Shown here piece by piece: positions 49,430 through 59,460 of a DNA stretch of 64,000 bases. The notes beneath the pieces were generated by a model that worked only from the letters and a program-made list of their open reading frames with translations, had not been told where the DNA came from and searched no databases. The stretch covers positions 2,542,001-2,606,000 of the forward strand of contig NZ_CP034433.1 in the NCBI RefSeq assembly GCF_003952345.1. The letters are read 5' to 3'. The translations under genes and the position numbers were made by a program. The DNA comes from Iodobacter ciconiae. Its GTDB lineage: Bacteria > Pseudomonadota > Gammaproteobacteria > Burkholderiales > Chitinibacteraceae. Position 1 is the stretch's first letter. Each line of letters starts with the position of its first letter.

Positions 49430-50254
49430 TTAAGCCTGTTGCTGCACCACAACAGTTTGCGCAGGCATAGGTACTGGAAATCCAGCCTCGGCCAAGCTTT
49501 CTTTAATAGTACGATTTGTATCAAAATAAACTTGCCAGTAATGATCATTATGGCAATAAGGGCGAACAACCAACACAGGCCCTACCAAATTAAACTCAAG
49601 AATTTCCACGTCAACTTTAGGCTCAGCAAGCACATTAGGAATGGCCGCAATCTTCTCACGCAAAACTTGCATAGCAGCAGCATGATCCGCACTACCTGCC
49701 AATTGTGCTTTTAAATCGACACGGCGAAATGGGTTCAGAGTAAAATTCTGAATATTGTCTGAAAAAATTTTATTATTCCCGACCAGAGTCATCACATTAT
49801 CAGGCGTATTGAGCATGGTAGAAAATAGACCAATCTCACTCACCGTACCCACAATCCCTGCAACAGAAACAAAATCACCCACTTTAAACGGGCGCAATAC
49901 AATAATAAACGCACCAGCAGCGAAATTAGCCAGCAAACCAGACCATGCCATCCCGATTGCAATACCACCAGCTGCAATTAAAGCCGCAAAAGTTGTAGTT
50001 TGAATTCCGCAATAACCCAGAATGCCGATAACCAATAATATATTTAGCGTAACGGTAATTACTGACCCGACATAGCGTAAGACCGTTGGATCAACTTTTT
50101 GTTTACCCAACGAGCCCTGTACCAGGCGTACAGCAAAACCAATCAGCCAGCGACCGATCACCCAAAAAGCAATTGCCGCAATAATTTTCACACCAAACTC
50201 AGCCGCATAGCCCATAGCAAGATCTTGGTATTTCTGCGCCCACGTTACATCCAT
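49430..50254 (-). CDS. mscS: Small-conductance mechanosensitive channel (MscS family)
   Basis: A 274-residue inner membrane protein. Three hydrophobic segments at about 20-45, 60-85 and 90-125 are followed by the pore helix region GLLANFAAGAFIIVLRPFKVGDFV, in which GLLANFAAG is typical. A cytoplasmic beta/alpha vestibule ends in PMPAQTVVVQQQA. Length fits E. coli MscS (286). It opens under membrane tension to release solutes. Monocistronic. Confidence 0.94.
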   Translation of the reverse strand: MDVTWAQKYQDLAMGYAAEFGVKIIAAIAFWVIGRWLIGFAVRLVQGSLGKQKVDPTVLRYVGSVITVTLNILLVIGILGYCGIQTTTFAALIAAGGIAIGMAWSGLLANFAAGAFIIVLRPFKVGDFVSVAGIVGTVSEIGLFSTMLNTPDNVMTLVGNNKIFSDNIQNFTLNPFRRVDLKAQLAGSADHAAAMQVLREKIAAIPNVLAEPKVDVEILEFNLVGPVLVVRPYCHNDHYWQVYFDTNRTIKESLAEAGFPVPMPAQTVVVQQQA

Positions 50255-50317
50255 TATCTATCTCCCTAAACCACCAAATGGCGGACTAACTACAAGATTA
50301 ACATATAGGCATAATTC

Positions 50318-51241
50318 TTATGAACGAGAACCACGTGGATGGTGCTCTTTATGCAACGATTTCAAACGCGCATTTGCCACATGAGTATAAATCTGGGTAG
50401 TCGTAATATCAGCATGTCCCAACAGCATTTGCACAATACGTAAATCTGCACCATGGTTTAACAAATGTGTTGCAAATGCGTGCCGTAAAACATGCGGACT
50501 TAAATGGCTGGCATCTATTCCTGCCGCAGCGGCGTACTGCTTGATGATGTACCAGAAGCCTTGCCGGGTGAGCGGTCTGCCCCGCTGATTTACAAATGCT
50601 TCAGCTACTTGATGTGTACCGACCAAAATCGGACGAGATCGCAGTAAATATTGCTCAATCCAATCTGTGGCCACTTCCCCCATTGGCACCAAGCGCTGTT
50701 TACCTCCCTTACCTGCCAGAATCTGCACATAACGCTCACGTGTTTTAATTTGCCCAAGAGGCAAAGTGACTAACTCAGTAACACGCAAGCCCGTTGCATA
50801 CATTAACTCCAGCATCGCTCTATCTCTTAACCCCCCTGCCTGATCTAACTCAGGAACACGCAAAAGCGCCTCAATGCGATCTTCATCCAGTGCTTTTGGT
50901 AAAGGTCTTACCCGCTTAGGAGCAGTAAGCTCTGCCGTTGGATCAAAACTAGTTTGCCCAGATAAGACCCAATGCCGATAGAACTTACGCAAACTGGCCA
51001 TACGTCTCGCTAAAGTTGCAGCTTTCATATCCCGTGCCTGCCGTGCCAAAAAAGCCTGTACACATTCACGATCTGCAGACAATAAATTACAGTTACGTTC
51101 TGCAACTAGCCAATGAGCCCAGATCAGCAAATCACGCCGATAACCATCAGTCGTATTTTTAGAGAGCTGATCACTCAGCCAAATTGCATCTAAAAACTCA
51201 TCAATTAAAACCAACTGCTCATCCAGGCCCGCTTGGCTCAT
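50318..51241 (-). CDS. xerD: Site-specific tyrosine recombinase XerD
   Basis: A 307-residue protein from ATG 51241, which overlaps the ogt stop (ATGA). An N-terminal SAM-like DNA-binding domain (to about 110) is followed by the catalytic domain with GLRVTELVTL (Arg), GKGGKQRLVPMG (Lys), LSPHVLRHAFATHLL (His, Arg), LGHADITTTQIYTHV (His, Tyr nucleophile). It resolves chromosome dimers at dif with XerC. Strong XerD features include HGADLRIVQMLLGH. Fused translationally to ogt in order ogt-xerD. Confidence 0.95.
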   Translation of the reverse strand: MSQAGLDEQLVLIDEFLDAIWLSDQLSKNTTDGYRRDLLIWAHWLVAERNCNLLSADRECVQAFLARQARDMKAATLARRMASLRKFYRHWVLSGQTSFDPTAELTAPKRVRPLPKALDEDRIEALLRVPELDQAGGLRDRAMLELMYATGLRVTELVTLPLGQIKTRERYVQILAGKGGKQRLVPMGEVATDWIEQYLLRSRPILVGTHQVAEAFVNQRGRPLTRQGFWYIIKQYAAAAGIDASHLSPHVLRHAFATHLLNHGADLRIVQMLLGHADITTTQIYTHVANARLKSLHKEHHPRGSRS

Positions 51242-51723
51242 ACATGAACACCTTCGTGGTTCAACAACCAACGCTTAATAGGCAACCAGTCAACTCCATT
51301 TCGACCCGCATTAAACCCGCCTAAACCTTTTGCCGCCACGACCCGATGGCAAGGAATTAGCAGCGGTAAAGGATTTCGCCCACAAGCACCACCCACAGCA
51401 CGAGGGCTAGAATGAATTTTCCTGGAAATATCAGCGTAGGTTTGCAACTGTCCAGAAGGAATTACCGCAATTTCAGCCAAAACTTTCTTTTGATGCTCAC
51501 TTACGGACAAAGCACACGGCAAATGAAAAACAAACAAAGGGTCCTGAAAATAAGCAGCCAGCTGACGGGCAGCCTCTTGCAATAAAGGACTTATTGGCGT
51601 CTGCAAGAAAGAAGAACCAGGAAGAAATTCAACTAAAACAAGCTGCTCATTCCGCTCAGCAAGGCCTAAGTGGCCAATGGGGCTGGAAATAACCGAGTAA
51701 GAATCTTTACTTTCGATGCGCAT
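51238..51723 (-). CDS. ogt: Methylated-DNA--protein-cysteine methyltransferase
   Basis: A 161-residue protein. The active-site motif is LIPCHRVVAAKGLGGF with the acceptor Cys, and the helix-turn-helix before it is YADISRKIHSSPRAVGGACG. It removes alkyl groups from O6-guanine by transfer to the Cys. There is no Ada regulatory domain. Its stop overlaps the start of xerD by 4 bp. Confidence 0.94.
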   Translation of the reverse strand: MRIESKDSYSVISSPIGHLGLAERNEQLVLVEFLPGSSFLQTPISPLLQEAARQLAAYFQDPLFVFHLPCALSVSEHQKKVLAEIAVIPSGQLQTYADISRKIHSSPRAVGGACGRNPLPLLIPCHRVVAAKGLGGFNAGRNGVDWLPIKRWLLNHEGVHV

Positions 51724-51749
51724 AACAAATCCGAATGTTATGGAAACGA

Positions 51750-51774
51750 AAACGCGGGCACTTGGCCCGCGTTT
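51750..51774 (-). terminator. Terminator of the rpsP-rimM-trmD-rplS operon
   Basis: AAACGCGGGC-ACTTG-GCCCGCGTTT, a 10-bp GC-rich stem 24 bp after the rplS stop. Confidence 0.85.
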
Positions 51775-51797
51775 GAATACAATGTTACTTAAATAAA

Positions 51798-52181
51798 TTA
51801 AGCAGCAGCTTTTGCAACAACCTTACGGGCAGGCAACTTTTCCTTAATACGTGCAGACTTACCTGAACGATCACGGAGGTAGTAAAGCTTGGCACGACGT
51901 ACATCGCCGCGACGTTTCACTTCAACACCAGCAACCAGCGGAGAGTAAGTTTGGAAAGTACGCTCAACACCCATACCGGCGGAAATTTTACGCACGATAA
52001 AGGAGCTATTCAGGCCACGATTACGCTTAGCAATCACAACGCCTTCATAAGCCTGCAGACGCTCACGTGTACCTTCCTTAACCTTGACCTGAACGATCAC
52101 GGTATCGCCAGGGGCGAATTCAGGAAGAGTCTTAGCTAAGCGAGCGATTTCTTCTTGCTCAAGTTGTTGAATCAAATTCAT
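51798..52181 (-). CDS. rplS: 50S ribosomal protein L19
   Basis: A 127-residue protein with the L19 pattern: [20 protein letters not shown] near the start, [32 protein letters not shown] and [20 protein letters not shown]. Last gene of rpsP-rimM-trmD-rplS, 40 bp after trmD. Located at the 30S-50S interface in the ribosome. Confidence 0.98.
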   Translation of the reverse strand: MNLIQQLEQEEIARLAKTLPEFAPGDTVIVQVKVKEGTRERLQAYEGVVIAKRNRGLNSSFIVRKISAGMGVERTFQTYSPLVAGVEVKRRGDVRRAKLYYLRDRSGKSARIKEKLPARKVVAKAAA

Positions 52182-52221
52182 GGGTATTACTCCAATGTGA
52201 AGCTTGTTCCTTCAAAGGCGG

Positions 52222-53013
52222 CTAAACCACCTGATCTTGGTTTATCACCAGATCCGCCTTAAATTCGGCCAGAAGACGAGCTTCCTCTTTTGATAGCTGT
52301 CGCTTTATCAACAAGTCAGGCCTACGCAAAAACGTTCTGCCTAAAGACTGTTTTAAGCGCCAGCGCCGTATCAGTGCATGATTTCCTGAAAGTAAGACTT
52401 CCGGTACGCTCATACCTAGATAATTTTCGGGACGGGTATAGTGCGGGCAATCCAGCAACCCATCCACAAATGAATCTTCTTCTGCACTCGCTGCAGTATT
52501 AAGTACACCAGGCAATTGGCGAATGATGGCATCCATCAACACCATTGCAGGCAACTCTCCACCTGAGAGCACATAATCGCCGACCGAGATTTCTTCATCG
52601 ATCTGACGATCCAGCAAACGCTCATCTACGCCTTCGTAACGGCCACATAGCAAAACCAAACCCGGCTTTTGAGCCAGCTCCAAGACTTTATCGTGTGTTA
52701 ATGCCGCCCCTTGGGGAGATAAATAGACGGTATGCGTACTAGCAACACCCTCTTCACGCTGCCTTTTCTTAGCTGCTTCCAGCGCACTTTCAAGTGGCTC
52801 TGGCAACATCACCATACCGGGGCCGCCACCATATGGCCGGTCGTCCACAGTACGATGTTTGTCTACGGTGAAATCACGTGGATTCCAGCTGTTAAGTCCA
52901 AAAAGACCTAATTCAACCGCTCGCCGGGTAATACCATGACAAGTGATTGCTTCAAACATCTCCGGAAACAAAGTAATCACATCAAAGCGATATACCTGAG
53001 CCTTAGTAATCAA
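52222..53013 (-). CDS. trmD: tRNA (guanine-N1)-methyltransferase
   Basis: [17 protein letters not shown] starts the conserved part; [29 protein letters not shown] (the knot) and [18 protein letters not shown] follow, with [13 protein letters not shown] at the C-terminus. It makes m1G37 in tRNAs with SAM. No ATG lies near the conserved start; the likely start is TTG 53013, overlapping the rimM end by 11 nt, giving 263 residues. An ATT at 53010 is a second option. The frame is open further upstream inside rimM, which is not used. Confidence 0.93.
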   Translation of the reverse strand: MITKAQVYRFDVITLFPEMFEAITCHGITRRAVELGLFGLNSWNPRDFTVDKHRTVDDRPYGGGPGMVMLPEPLESALEAAKKRQREEGVASTHTVYLSPQGAALTHDKVLELAQKPGLVLLCGRYEGVDERLLDRQIDEEISVGDYVLSGGELPAMVLMDAIIRQLPGVLNTAASAEEDSFVDGLLDCPHYTRPENYLGMSVPEVLLSGNHALIRRWRLKQSLGRTFLRRPDLLIKRQLSKEEARLLAEFKADLVINQDQVV

Positions 53014-53548
53014 GGCCCCAATCCACAGAGATTGTTTTAACAGCAAGATCAACCTTGAGCACAACATGCGCCACAAAAGGCAGCAGACGCTCGGTCTGTC
53101 CATCTTTCACAACGATCACATCGTTAGCACCGGTTTCAAACAAATTATCCACAATGCCTAACTTTTCACCTTGCACATTAATGACATCCAGGCCGATCAA
53201 ATCAACCCAGTAGTATTCATCAGTAGCAGGTGTCGGCAGTAGGCTACGGGAAACAGCAATTTTACAACTCTTTAGCGCAAATGCCGCATCGCGATCATTA
53301 ACACCTTCAAGCTGAGCCGCTAATTTCTTTGTATGAACCTGACCTTCTACAAGCTTATAAGCCTGCCATTGACCATCGTGGCCAATCCACCAAGTGGCGT
53401 AGTCAAAAAGACTATCGGCATCCTCGGTATCACCAACCAGATTAATCCAGCCATGAACTCCAAAAGCCCCACTTACATAGCCCATGACCAGAAGATCATC
53501 AGGCACCGGCAGCAAAGCCCGTTTTTGCGTCGTCACGGTTTGAATCAA
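53003..53548 (-). CDS. rimM: Ribosome maturation factor
   Basis: A 181-residue protein with an N-terminal RimM domain ([17 protein letters not shown]) and a C-terminal PRC-barrel ([21 protein letters not shown] in its first half). It assists 30S head assembly with S19. It overlaps rpsP by 4 bp and trmD by 11. Slightly longer N-terminus than usual, so an internal start is possible. Confidence 0.95.
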   Translation of the reverse strand: MIQTVTTQKRALLPVPDDLLVMGYVSGAFGVHGWINLVGDTEDADSLFDYATWWIGHDGQWQAYKLVEGQVHTKKLAAQLEGVNDRDAAFALKSCKIAVSRSLLPTPATDEYYWVDLIGLDVINVQGEKLGIVDNLFETGANDVIVVKDGQTERLLPFVAHVVLKVDLAVKTISVDWGLDY

Positions 53549-53796
53549 ACAGCAGCTGGCTTGTAGCTTTTCAGCAACTTAGCAACGGAGTCAGAAGCTT
53601 GTGCACCAACGCCAACCCAGTAGCTTACGCGGTCCATAGCTAGACGCACGCCTTCTTCGCCATCTTTAGCGAGAGGATTGTAAAAGCCAAGACGCTCAAC
53701 AAAGCGACCATCACGACGATTACGGGAGTCAGTTACAACAACATTGTAAAACGGACGGTTTTTAGCACCGCCGCGGGAAAGACGAATAACAACCAT
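53545..53796 (-). CDS. rpsP: 30S ribosomal protein S16
   Basis: An 83-residue protein: [20 protein letters not shown], then [14 protein letters not shown] and [20 protein letters not shown]. First gene of the rpsP-rimM-trmD-rplS operon; the promoter should lie in the 250 bp between it and ffh. Confidence 0.98.
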   Translation of the reverse strand: MVVIRLSRGGAKNRPFYNVVVTDSRNRRDGRFVERLGFYNPLAKDGEEGVRLAMDRVSYWVGVGAQASDSVAKLLKSYKPAAV

Positions 53797-54048
53797 GGCA
53801 TTAAACCCAGTAATGGAGATTAACTAAAGGGGTCCGATTATGAAACAAATAGCCGAACCCCGCAAGAATAACCGGCGAAAGTACAGCAAAAACAATCACG
53901 TTGTAAAGCCTAACGTGATATTCGGCAGCCGGTCAGGTGCGAATATTTTATAAAAAACCTTGCTAATTAGTAAGACGCATACCTAAAGCAGGCGGGTAAT
54001 TTGAACAGGGCGGGAAGATCAAGCACGAGAATTTCTTCAAAGCCCAGC

Positions 54049-55401
54049 TTACATACCTGGCAGCATTCCCTTCATGCCACTCATACCTCGCATCAATTTC
54101 GCCATACCCCCCTTAGAAAACTGCTTCATCATCTTTTGCGTTTCTTCAAACTGTTTTAAAAGACGATTCACTTCCTGAACCTGTACCCCTGCCCCGGCAG
54201 CGATACGACGCTTACGGCTAGCCTTAAGTAGCTCGGGCTTCCGACGCTCTTCTGGCGTCATCGAATTAATAATACCCTCGATACGTGCTACCGACTTATC
54301 TGTTACCTGGCTATTGGCCATCTGGCTCACTTGGCCTGGCAACTTATCCATTAATGCACTCATCCCGCCCATTTTTTTCATTTGCTGGATTTGTGTTTTA
54401 AAATCCTCTAAGTCAAACCCTTTGCCGGATTTAACTTTCTTCATCATTTTGAGTGCTTCTTCCTGATCAACGCTATTTTGTACGTCTTCAATCAAGGACA
54501 GCACATCACCCATACCCAGAATACGACCAGCCATACGATCAGGGTGAAAGGGCTCTAATCCCGTCAGCTTCTCGCCCGTACCTAAAAATTTGATCGGCCT
54601 GCCCGTAATATGCCGTACTGATAATGCGGCACCACCACGTGAATCGCCATCCATTTTAGTAAGAATGACACCTGTTAAAGGAAGAGCCTCATTAAAAGCC
54701 TTCGCCGTATTAACAGCATCCTGCCCCTGCATGGCATCAACCACAAACAGAGTTTCAACAGGGTTAACTGCCCCATGCAGCGCTTTAATTTCAGCCATCA
54801 AGGCTTCATCAATTGCCAAGCGGCCGGCGGTGTCAACAATCAACACGTCATGAAAATGCTTTTTAGCGTAATCATGCGCAGCCAGAGCAATCTCAACTGG
54901 TTTTTGCCCAACATCGGAAGGAAACCACTCCACCTCTAGTTGCCCAGCCAGCATTTTTAACTGTTCAATTGCGGCCGGGCGATAAACGTCTGTGGAAACC
55001 AATAAGATCTTTTTCTTTTGTGTCTCTTTCAGTAATTTTGCTAATTTACCTGATGTAGTTGTTTTACCAGCACCTTGTAAGCCTGCCATTAAGATAACGG
55101 CGGGCGGAACAGCTGCCAAGTTGAGCGCATCATTTTGCGCTCCCATTAACTTGGTTAGTTCTTCATGTACAACACCAATTACTGCTTGACCTGGAGTAAG
55201 ACTACCAATAACTTCATGACCCTGAGCTCGGACTTTAACGTCATTAATAAACTGCTTAACCACCGGCAAGGCAACATCGGCTTCAAGCAAAGCCATGCGC
55301 ACTTCACGCATAGCATCTTGAATATTGGCTTCGGTCAGGCGAGACTGACCACGCAGGTTTTTGACAACACCTGAAAGACGACTAGAAAGATTTTCAAACA
55401 T
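54049..55401 (-). CDS. ffh: Signal recognition particle protein
   Basis: A 450-residue GTPase: N domain (1-85), G domain with GLQGAGKTTTSGKLAKLL, VDTAGRL and TKMDGDSRGG, and a Met-rich M domain (about 300-450) that binds 4.5S RNA and signal sequences and ends RGMSGMKGMLPGM. It targets inner membrane proteins to FtsY and SecYEG. Divergent from ypjD. No 4.5S RNA gene was seen nearby. Confidence 0.98.
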   Translation of the reverse strand: MFENLSSRLSGVVKNLRGQSRLTEANIQDAMREVRMALLEADVALPVVKQFINDVKVRAQGHEVIGSLTPGQAVIGVVHEELTKLMGAQNDALNLAAVPPAVILMAGLQGAGKTTTSGKLAKLLKETQKKKILLVSTDVYRPAAIEQLKMLAGQLEVEWFPSDVGQKPVEIALAAHDYAKKHFHDVLIVDTAGRLAIDEALMAEIKALHGAVNPVETLFVVDAMQGQDAVNTAKAFNEALPLTGVILTKMDGDSRGGAALSVRHITGRPIKFLGTGEKLTGLEPFHPDRMAGRILGMGDVLSLIEDVQNSVDQEEALKMMKKVKSGKGFDLEDFKTQIQQMKKMGGMSALMDKLPGQVSQMANSQVTDKSVARIEGIINSMTPEERRKPELLKASRKRRIAAGAGVQVQEVNRLLKQFEETQKMMKQFSKGGMAKLMRGMSGMKGMLPGM

Positions 55402-55456
55402 GCGTATCCTTTGCTTGGCAACAACCCCAAGAGGGGCCTCGCTCTGATAAACTTAT

Positions 55457-56305
55457 ATGATGACTATTTTACCTGAAGTTAGCCCAGCAACTTATTTAGC
55501 GCTGCTGGCCTTAGCCATTTATCTGCTGCTTGGCTGGCATTTTTATCGCAGCCGGCTCGCCTCCTCACGCCCTAAGCGACTGCTTAACCCAATGCTTGAG
55601 CAGCTTTTGCTCGTCTTTGGGCTAATTTTACACGCCCTGGTTCTCCTCCCACCGTTATTGTGGTCAAGTGATCTACGTTTTGGTGCAGCAGAGGCCTTAT
55701 CATTGAGCGCATTTTCCACTCTATGCATTTATTTATGCGGTCAGCTATTTTGGAAAATGGATGGCTTACAACCGCCGATGCTAGGTATAGCGGCAGCATT
55801 CCTATTTATATCCCTACTACTCCCCCTCGGGCACTCAATTACTTACCCTCTCAGCCCACTATCCCGGGGGCACTTTTTACTCGCCATGTTTGCGCATGGC
55901 ATGCTGCTTAATGCTGCTGGCGTCGCCATTCTAATGCGTTTTGCTGATAGAACATTACACAAAGCTCAGGCAGGCTCTCTCATTCGTACATTACCCCCGC
56001 TAATGACGCTTGAGCGACTCATGTTTGCTTGTGTGAGGTTGGGCTTTATTTTACTGACTTTAGCACTACTCACCGGAATCTTTTTTGCAGAACAGGTATT
56101 TGGGCATGGCCTGATATTTTCACACAAAATTATTCTCTCCATTGCCGCATGGCTAGTGTTCGGAACTTTACTTTGGGGACGGTGGAAAAATGGCTGGCGC
56201 GGGCGCTTTGCAGCAAACTGGACACTTTTTGGCTTTGCCCTACTTTTTCTAGGTTATATAGGTAGCCGCTTTGTTCTGGAAGCGCTTCTACACCGGCCTT
56301 TTTGA
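55457..56305 (+). CDS. ypjD: Cytochrome c assembly-type inner membrane protein
   Basis: A 282-residue protein with about eight hydrophobic segments. HFLLAMFAHGMLLNAAGVAI and FSHKIILSIAAWLVFGTLLWGR carry the conserved His of CcsA/YpjD heme-handling proteins (quoted as separate segments). Position beside ffh and a CorC-type gene is conserved in Proteobacteria. Function is not established for YpjD. Confidence 0.9.
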   Translation: MMTILPEVSPATYLALLALAIYLLLGWHFYRSRLASSRPKRLLNPMLEQLLLVFGLILHALVLLPPLLWSSDLRFGAAEALSLSAFSTLCIYLCGQLFWKMDGLQPPMLGIAAAFLFISLLLPLGHSITYPLSPLSRGHFLLAMFAHGMLLNAAGVAILMRFADRTLHKAQAGSLIRTLPPLMTLERLMFACVRLGFILLTLALLTGIFFAEQVFGHGLIFSHKIILSIAAWLVFGTLLWGRWKNGWRGRFAANWTLFGFALLFLGYIGSRFVLEALLHRPF

Positions 56306-56349
56306 AAAAATAAAATACAACACCACAAACTACGGATACAGCAACAACA

Positions 56350-57621
56350 TTGGAACAAATTTCTTTATCCTACTTATACATTGCTCTTGCCCTATGCTTA
56401 GCAACTTCCGCTTTTTTTTCTGCAGCGGAAACGGCTATGATGGCGGTCAACCGCTATAAAATTGCCAGCAAAGCACGCCAGGGACATTTGGCTGCTGCAC
56501 GCACACAAAAGTTACTTGATCAAACGGACAAGCTACTTTCAGTTATTTTAATTGGCAACACGCTCATAAATACAGCATCTGCTACGCTATCTACCCTAAT
56601 TGCAAGCAAGCTTTTTGCAGGTAATGATTTTGCACTGGGAGTCGCGACACTGCTGGTGGCCTTTTCAATTCTTATTTTCTCTGAAGCTACGCCTAAAGTA
56701 TTAGCTGCTAATTACGCAGAGCCTTTTGCCTATGCAGCATCTTATCCGCTACTTATTTTGTTGCGTATTTTTTATCCAGCAGTCTGGCTGGTTAATTTAT
56801 TTGTCAGTGCCCTTATTAAAATATTACGCCTAAAAAAAAACCATAATAATCAGCACGCTCTCTCCCCTGAGGAATTACGCCTATTGGTTTTAGAATCAGG
56901 GCGTTATATGGAAAAAAAACACCACACTATTTTGCTTAATTTATTTGAACTTGCAAGTATTACGGTCGACGATGTAATGACTCCCCGACATCAAATAGAA
57001 AGTATCGACCTGGATGCTCCTACTGATGAAATTCGCAAGCAAATTTTCACCTGTCACCATACGCGTTTACCGGTTTACTCGAGTAATCCAGACAATATCA
57101 CTGGTATTTTGCATATCCGTAAAATTTTGTCCTTAAAGGAAGACGAAATAAATCAGGTAAGACTAAGTGAAATGATGCGGCCTCCTTACTTTATTCCATC
57201 AAGTACGCCACTATTTACCCAATTACAGAATTTTCAAGAAAATAAACGTAGAATGGCCGTCGTAGTTGATGAATATGGGGAAATGCAAGGCCTTGTCACT
57301 CTGGAAGATATCCTGGAGCAAGTAATTGGAGAATTCACCACCAATGCACCAGCTCAGGGCAAAGTATTACGACAACCAGATGGGAGCGTCTTACTGGATG
57401 GAGCATCCAGCCTGCGGGAGCTCAATAGAAAATTACGCCTGGCATTTCCTGTAGATGGACCTAAAACATTAAATGGACTCATACTCGAGCACTTTGAAGA
57501 TATTCCCGATGCGGGGACTTGCCTTGTTTTAGCAGGCCAGCGAATTGAAATTGTTCAAACTCAGGATCGAAGCATTCGTGTTATTCGTCTTTATGCTCAG
57601 GACATTAAATCCCTTTCATGA
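56350..57621 (+). CDS. HlyC/CorC family transporter (DUF21-CBS-CorC_HlyC)
   Basis: A 423-residue protein starting at TTG 56350. A DUF21/CNNM membrane domain (three to four spans to about 150, with FFSAAETAMMAVN) precedes tandem CBS domains (about 190-330, VDDVMTPRHQIESI, then VDEYGEMQGLVTLEDILEQV) and a CorC_HlyC domain. The family is linked to magnesium/cobalt efflux. The TTG start follows AAC-rich sequence with no strong ribosome-binding site, so the start is moderately certain. Confidence 0.92.
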   Translation: MEQISLSYLYIALALCLATSAFFSAAETAMMAVNRYKIASKARQGHLAAARTQKLLDQTDKLLSVILIGNTLINTASATLSTLIASKLFAGNDFALGVATLLVAFSILIFSEATPKVLAANYAEPFAYAASYPLLILLRIFYPAVWLVNLFVSALIKILRLKKNHNNQHALSPEELRLLVLESGRYMEKKHHTILLNLFELASITVDDVMTPRHQIESIDLDAPTDEIRKQIFTCHHTRLPVYSSNPDNITGILHIRKILSLKEDEINQVRLSEMMRPPYFIPSSTPLFTQLQNFQENKRRMAVVVDEYGEMQGLVTLEDILEQVIGEFTTNAPAQGKVLRQPDGSVLLDGASSLRELNRKLRLAFPVDGPKTLNGLILEHFEDIPDAGTCLVLAGQRIEIVQTQDRSIRVIRLYAQDIKSLS

Positions 57622-57732
57622 TATGAAAATATTTTAAAGCAAAGAAAGCGCAAGATTAAAAGGTGTTTGCTAAACTGAAAAAGTAAGACAATACCGCTAT
57701 TTTTTCCAATTTTTGATTACATATTGAAGACC

Positions 57733-59442
57733 ATGTCAGCACCTAACTCACCTGTATCTGGTCTCGCCCGCCTGCTAGTTCAACACGGCAGATTAATTGA
57801 AGCAGATGCTGAAACGCTGCAATCCACAGCGAACAGCAGCAAAACACCATTTATTGAGCAACTCATACGCAGTCATAAAATGACGGCGCGGGGTATTGCT
57901 GAATTCTCATCCCAGGCGTTTGGCTATCCTCTTCTTGATCTGGACCATATTGATCCGAGCTATATCCCTCAAGGCGTGCTGGACAATAAAGTAATGCAGA
58001 TCCAACGCCTCGTGCCACTATTCAAACGTGGTACCAAGCTATTTATCGGGCTATCTGATATTACCAACCTGCAAGCGCTCGAAGAAGTGCGCTTTCAAAC
58101 CGGACTACAAGTTCAGCCCCTGGTAGTAGAAGACGGTAAGCTTGTTATTCTGCTCAACAAAATTGTCGAATCTACAGGGGCCAATCTAAGTAATATGGCT
58201 CTGGATGATGTCAATTTAGAGATGGATGGGGGCGAGGAAGATACCAGCCAAAACGATGCCGCAGTTCTGGAAGTAGATGATGCACCCATCGTTAAGTATC
58301 TGCAAAAAATCCTGCTTGATGCCATCAATGCAGGTGTTTCCGATATTCACTTTGAGCCCTATGAAAAGTTCTTTCGCATCCGTTACCGCCTTGACGGCGT
58401 ATTGCGTGAAGTAGCGCAACCTCCCTTGGCGATTAAAGATAAACTTGCCTCACGTATCAAAGTTATCTCCAAGCTCGACATCTCTGAAAAACGTGTACCG
58501 CAAGATGGCCGAATGAAACTTGTGCTTTCAAAAAGCCGAGCCATCGACTTTCGCGTGTCTACCATGCCAACAATGCATGGAGAAAAGATTTGTATGCGGA
58601 TTCTGGATCCCTCTTCAGCCACCTTGGGTATTGATGCCCTAGGGTATGATCCGGATCAAAAAGAAATCTTGCTGGAAGCCATTCAGCGCCCTTACGGTAT
58701 GATATTAGTAACTGGCCCGACAGGTTCGGGGAAGACAGTTTCGCTTTATACCTGCCTGAATATTCTAAATCAGCCGGGTATTAACATCTCCACTGCTGAA
58801 GACCCCTGTGAAATTAACCTGCCTGGCGTAAACCAGGTCAATGTCAACGAAAAGTCTGGACTGACATTTGCTGTTGCACTAAAGGCCTTCTTGCGTCAGG
58901 ATCCTGACATCATCATGGTTGGGGAAATCCGTGATTTAGGCACAGCAGATATATCCATCAAGGCTGCCCAAACAGGGCATATGGTTTTTTCTACCCTGCA
59001 TACCAACGATGCACCCACTACGCTGACACGGATGCTCAATATGGGAATTGCCCCATTTAATATTGCATCTTCGGTTATTTTAATTACAGCGCAGCGTTTG
59101 GCCCGAAAGCTATGCAGCTGTAAAACACCAATAGATATTCCTCATCAGGCACTACTCGATGCAGGTTTTGAAGAAGAAGAGCTGGACGGCACCTGGAGCC
59201 CTTATAAACCCGTTGGCTGTGATATTTGCAAGGGCTCAGGCTACAAAGGCCGCGTAGGGATTTATCAGGTAATGCCAATTACTGATGCCATGAACCGCAT
59301 CATTATGACTAATGGAAATGCAATTGATATTGCTGACCAGGCAAAACGTGATGGCGTGCGTGATTTACGAGGCTCTGGCTTACGTAAAGTAAAACAAGGC
59401 CTGACCTCACTAGAAGAAGTTATGGCGGTAACCAATGAATAA
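57733..59442 (+). CDS. pilB: Type IV pilus assembly ATPase
   Basis: A 569-residue protein from ATG 57733 (a TTG three codons earlier is possible). It has an N-terminal MshEN domain (to about 150), Walker A GPTGSGKTVSLYTCL, the Asp box, LRQDPDIIMVGEIRD (Walker B) and the His box TGHMVFSTLHTN. A zinc-binding tetra-Cys set is present (CSCK and CDICKGSGYKGR). It powers pilus extension. First gene of pilB-pilC-pilD. Confidence 0.97.
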   Translation: MSAPNSPVSGLARLLVQHGRLIEADAETLQSTANSSKTPFIEQLIRSHKMTARGIAEFSSQAFGYPLLDLDHIDPSYIPQGVLDNKVMQIQRLVPLFKRGTKLFIGLSDITNLQALEEVRFQTGLQVQPLVVEDGKLVILLNKIVESTGANLSNMALDDVNLEMDGGEEDTSQNDAAVLEVDDAPIVKYLQKILLDAINAGVSDIHFEPYEKFFRIRYRLDGVLREVAQPPLAIKDKLASRIKVISKLDISEKRVPQDGRMKLVLSKSRAIDFRVSTMPTMHGEKICMRILDPSSATLGIDALGYDPDQKEILLEAIQRPYGMILVTGPTGSGKTVSLYTCLNILNQPGINISTAEDPCEINLPGVNQVNVNEKSGLTFAVALKAFLRQDPDIIMVGEIRDLGTADISIKAAQTGHMVFSTLHTNDAPTTLTRMLNMGIAPFNIASSVILITAQRLARKLCSCKTPIDIPHQALLDAGFEEEELDGTWSPYKPVGCDICKGSGYKGRVGIYQVMPITDAMNRIIMTNGNAIDIADQAKRDGVRDLRGSGLRKVKQGLTSLEEVMAVTNE

Positions 59443-59460
59443 TATCCAAAGAGGGGCGTC

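Noticed and set aside
53797..54048. A terminator between ffh and rpsP
   Set aside because: A GGGGT...ACCCC pairing exists around 53829-53858 but the loop is long and the tail weak, so it is not called.
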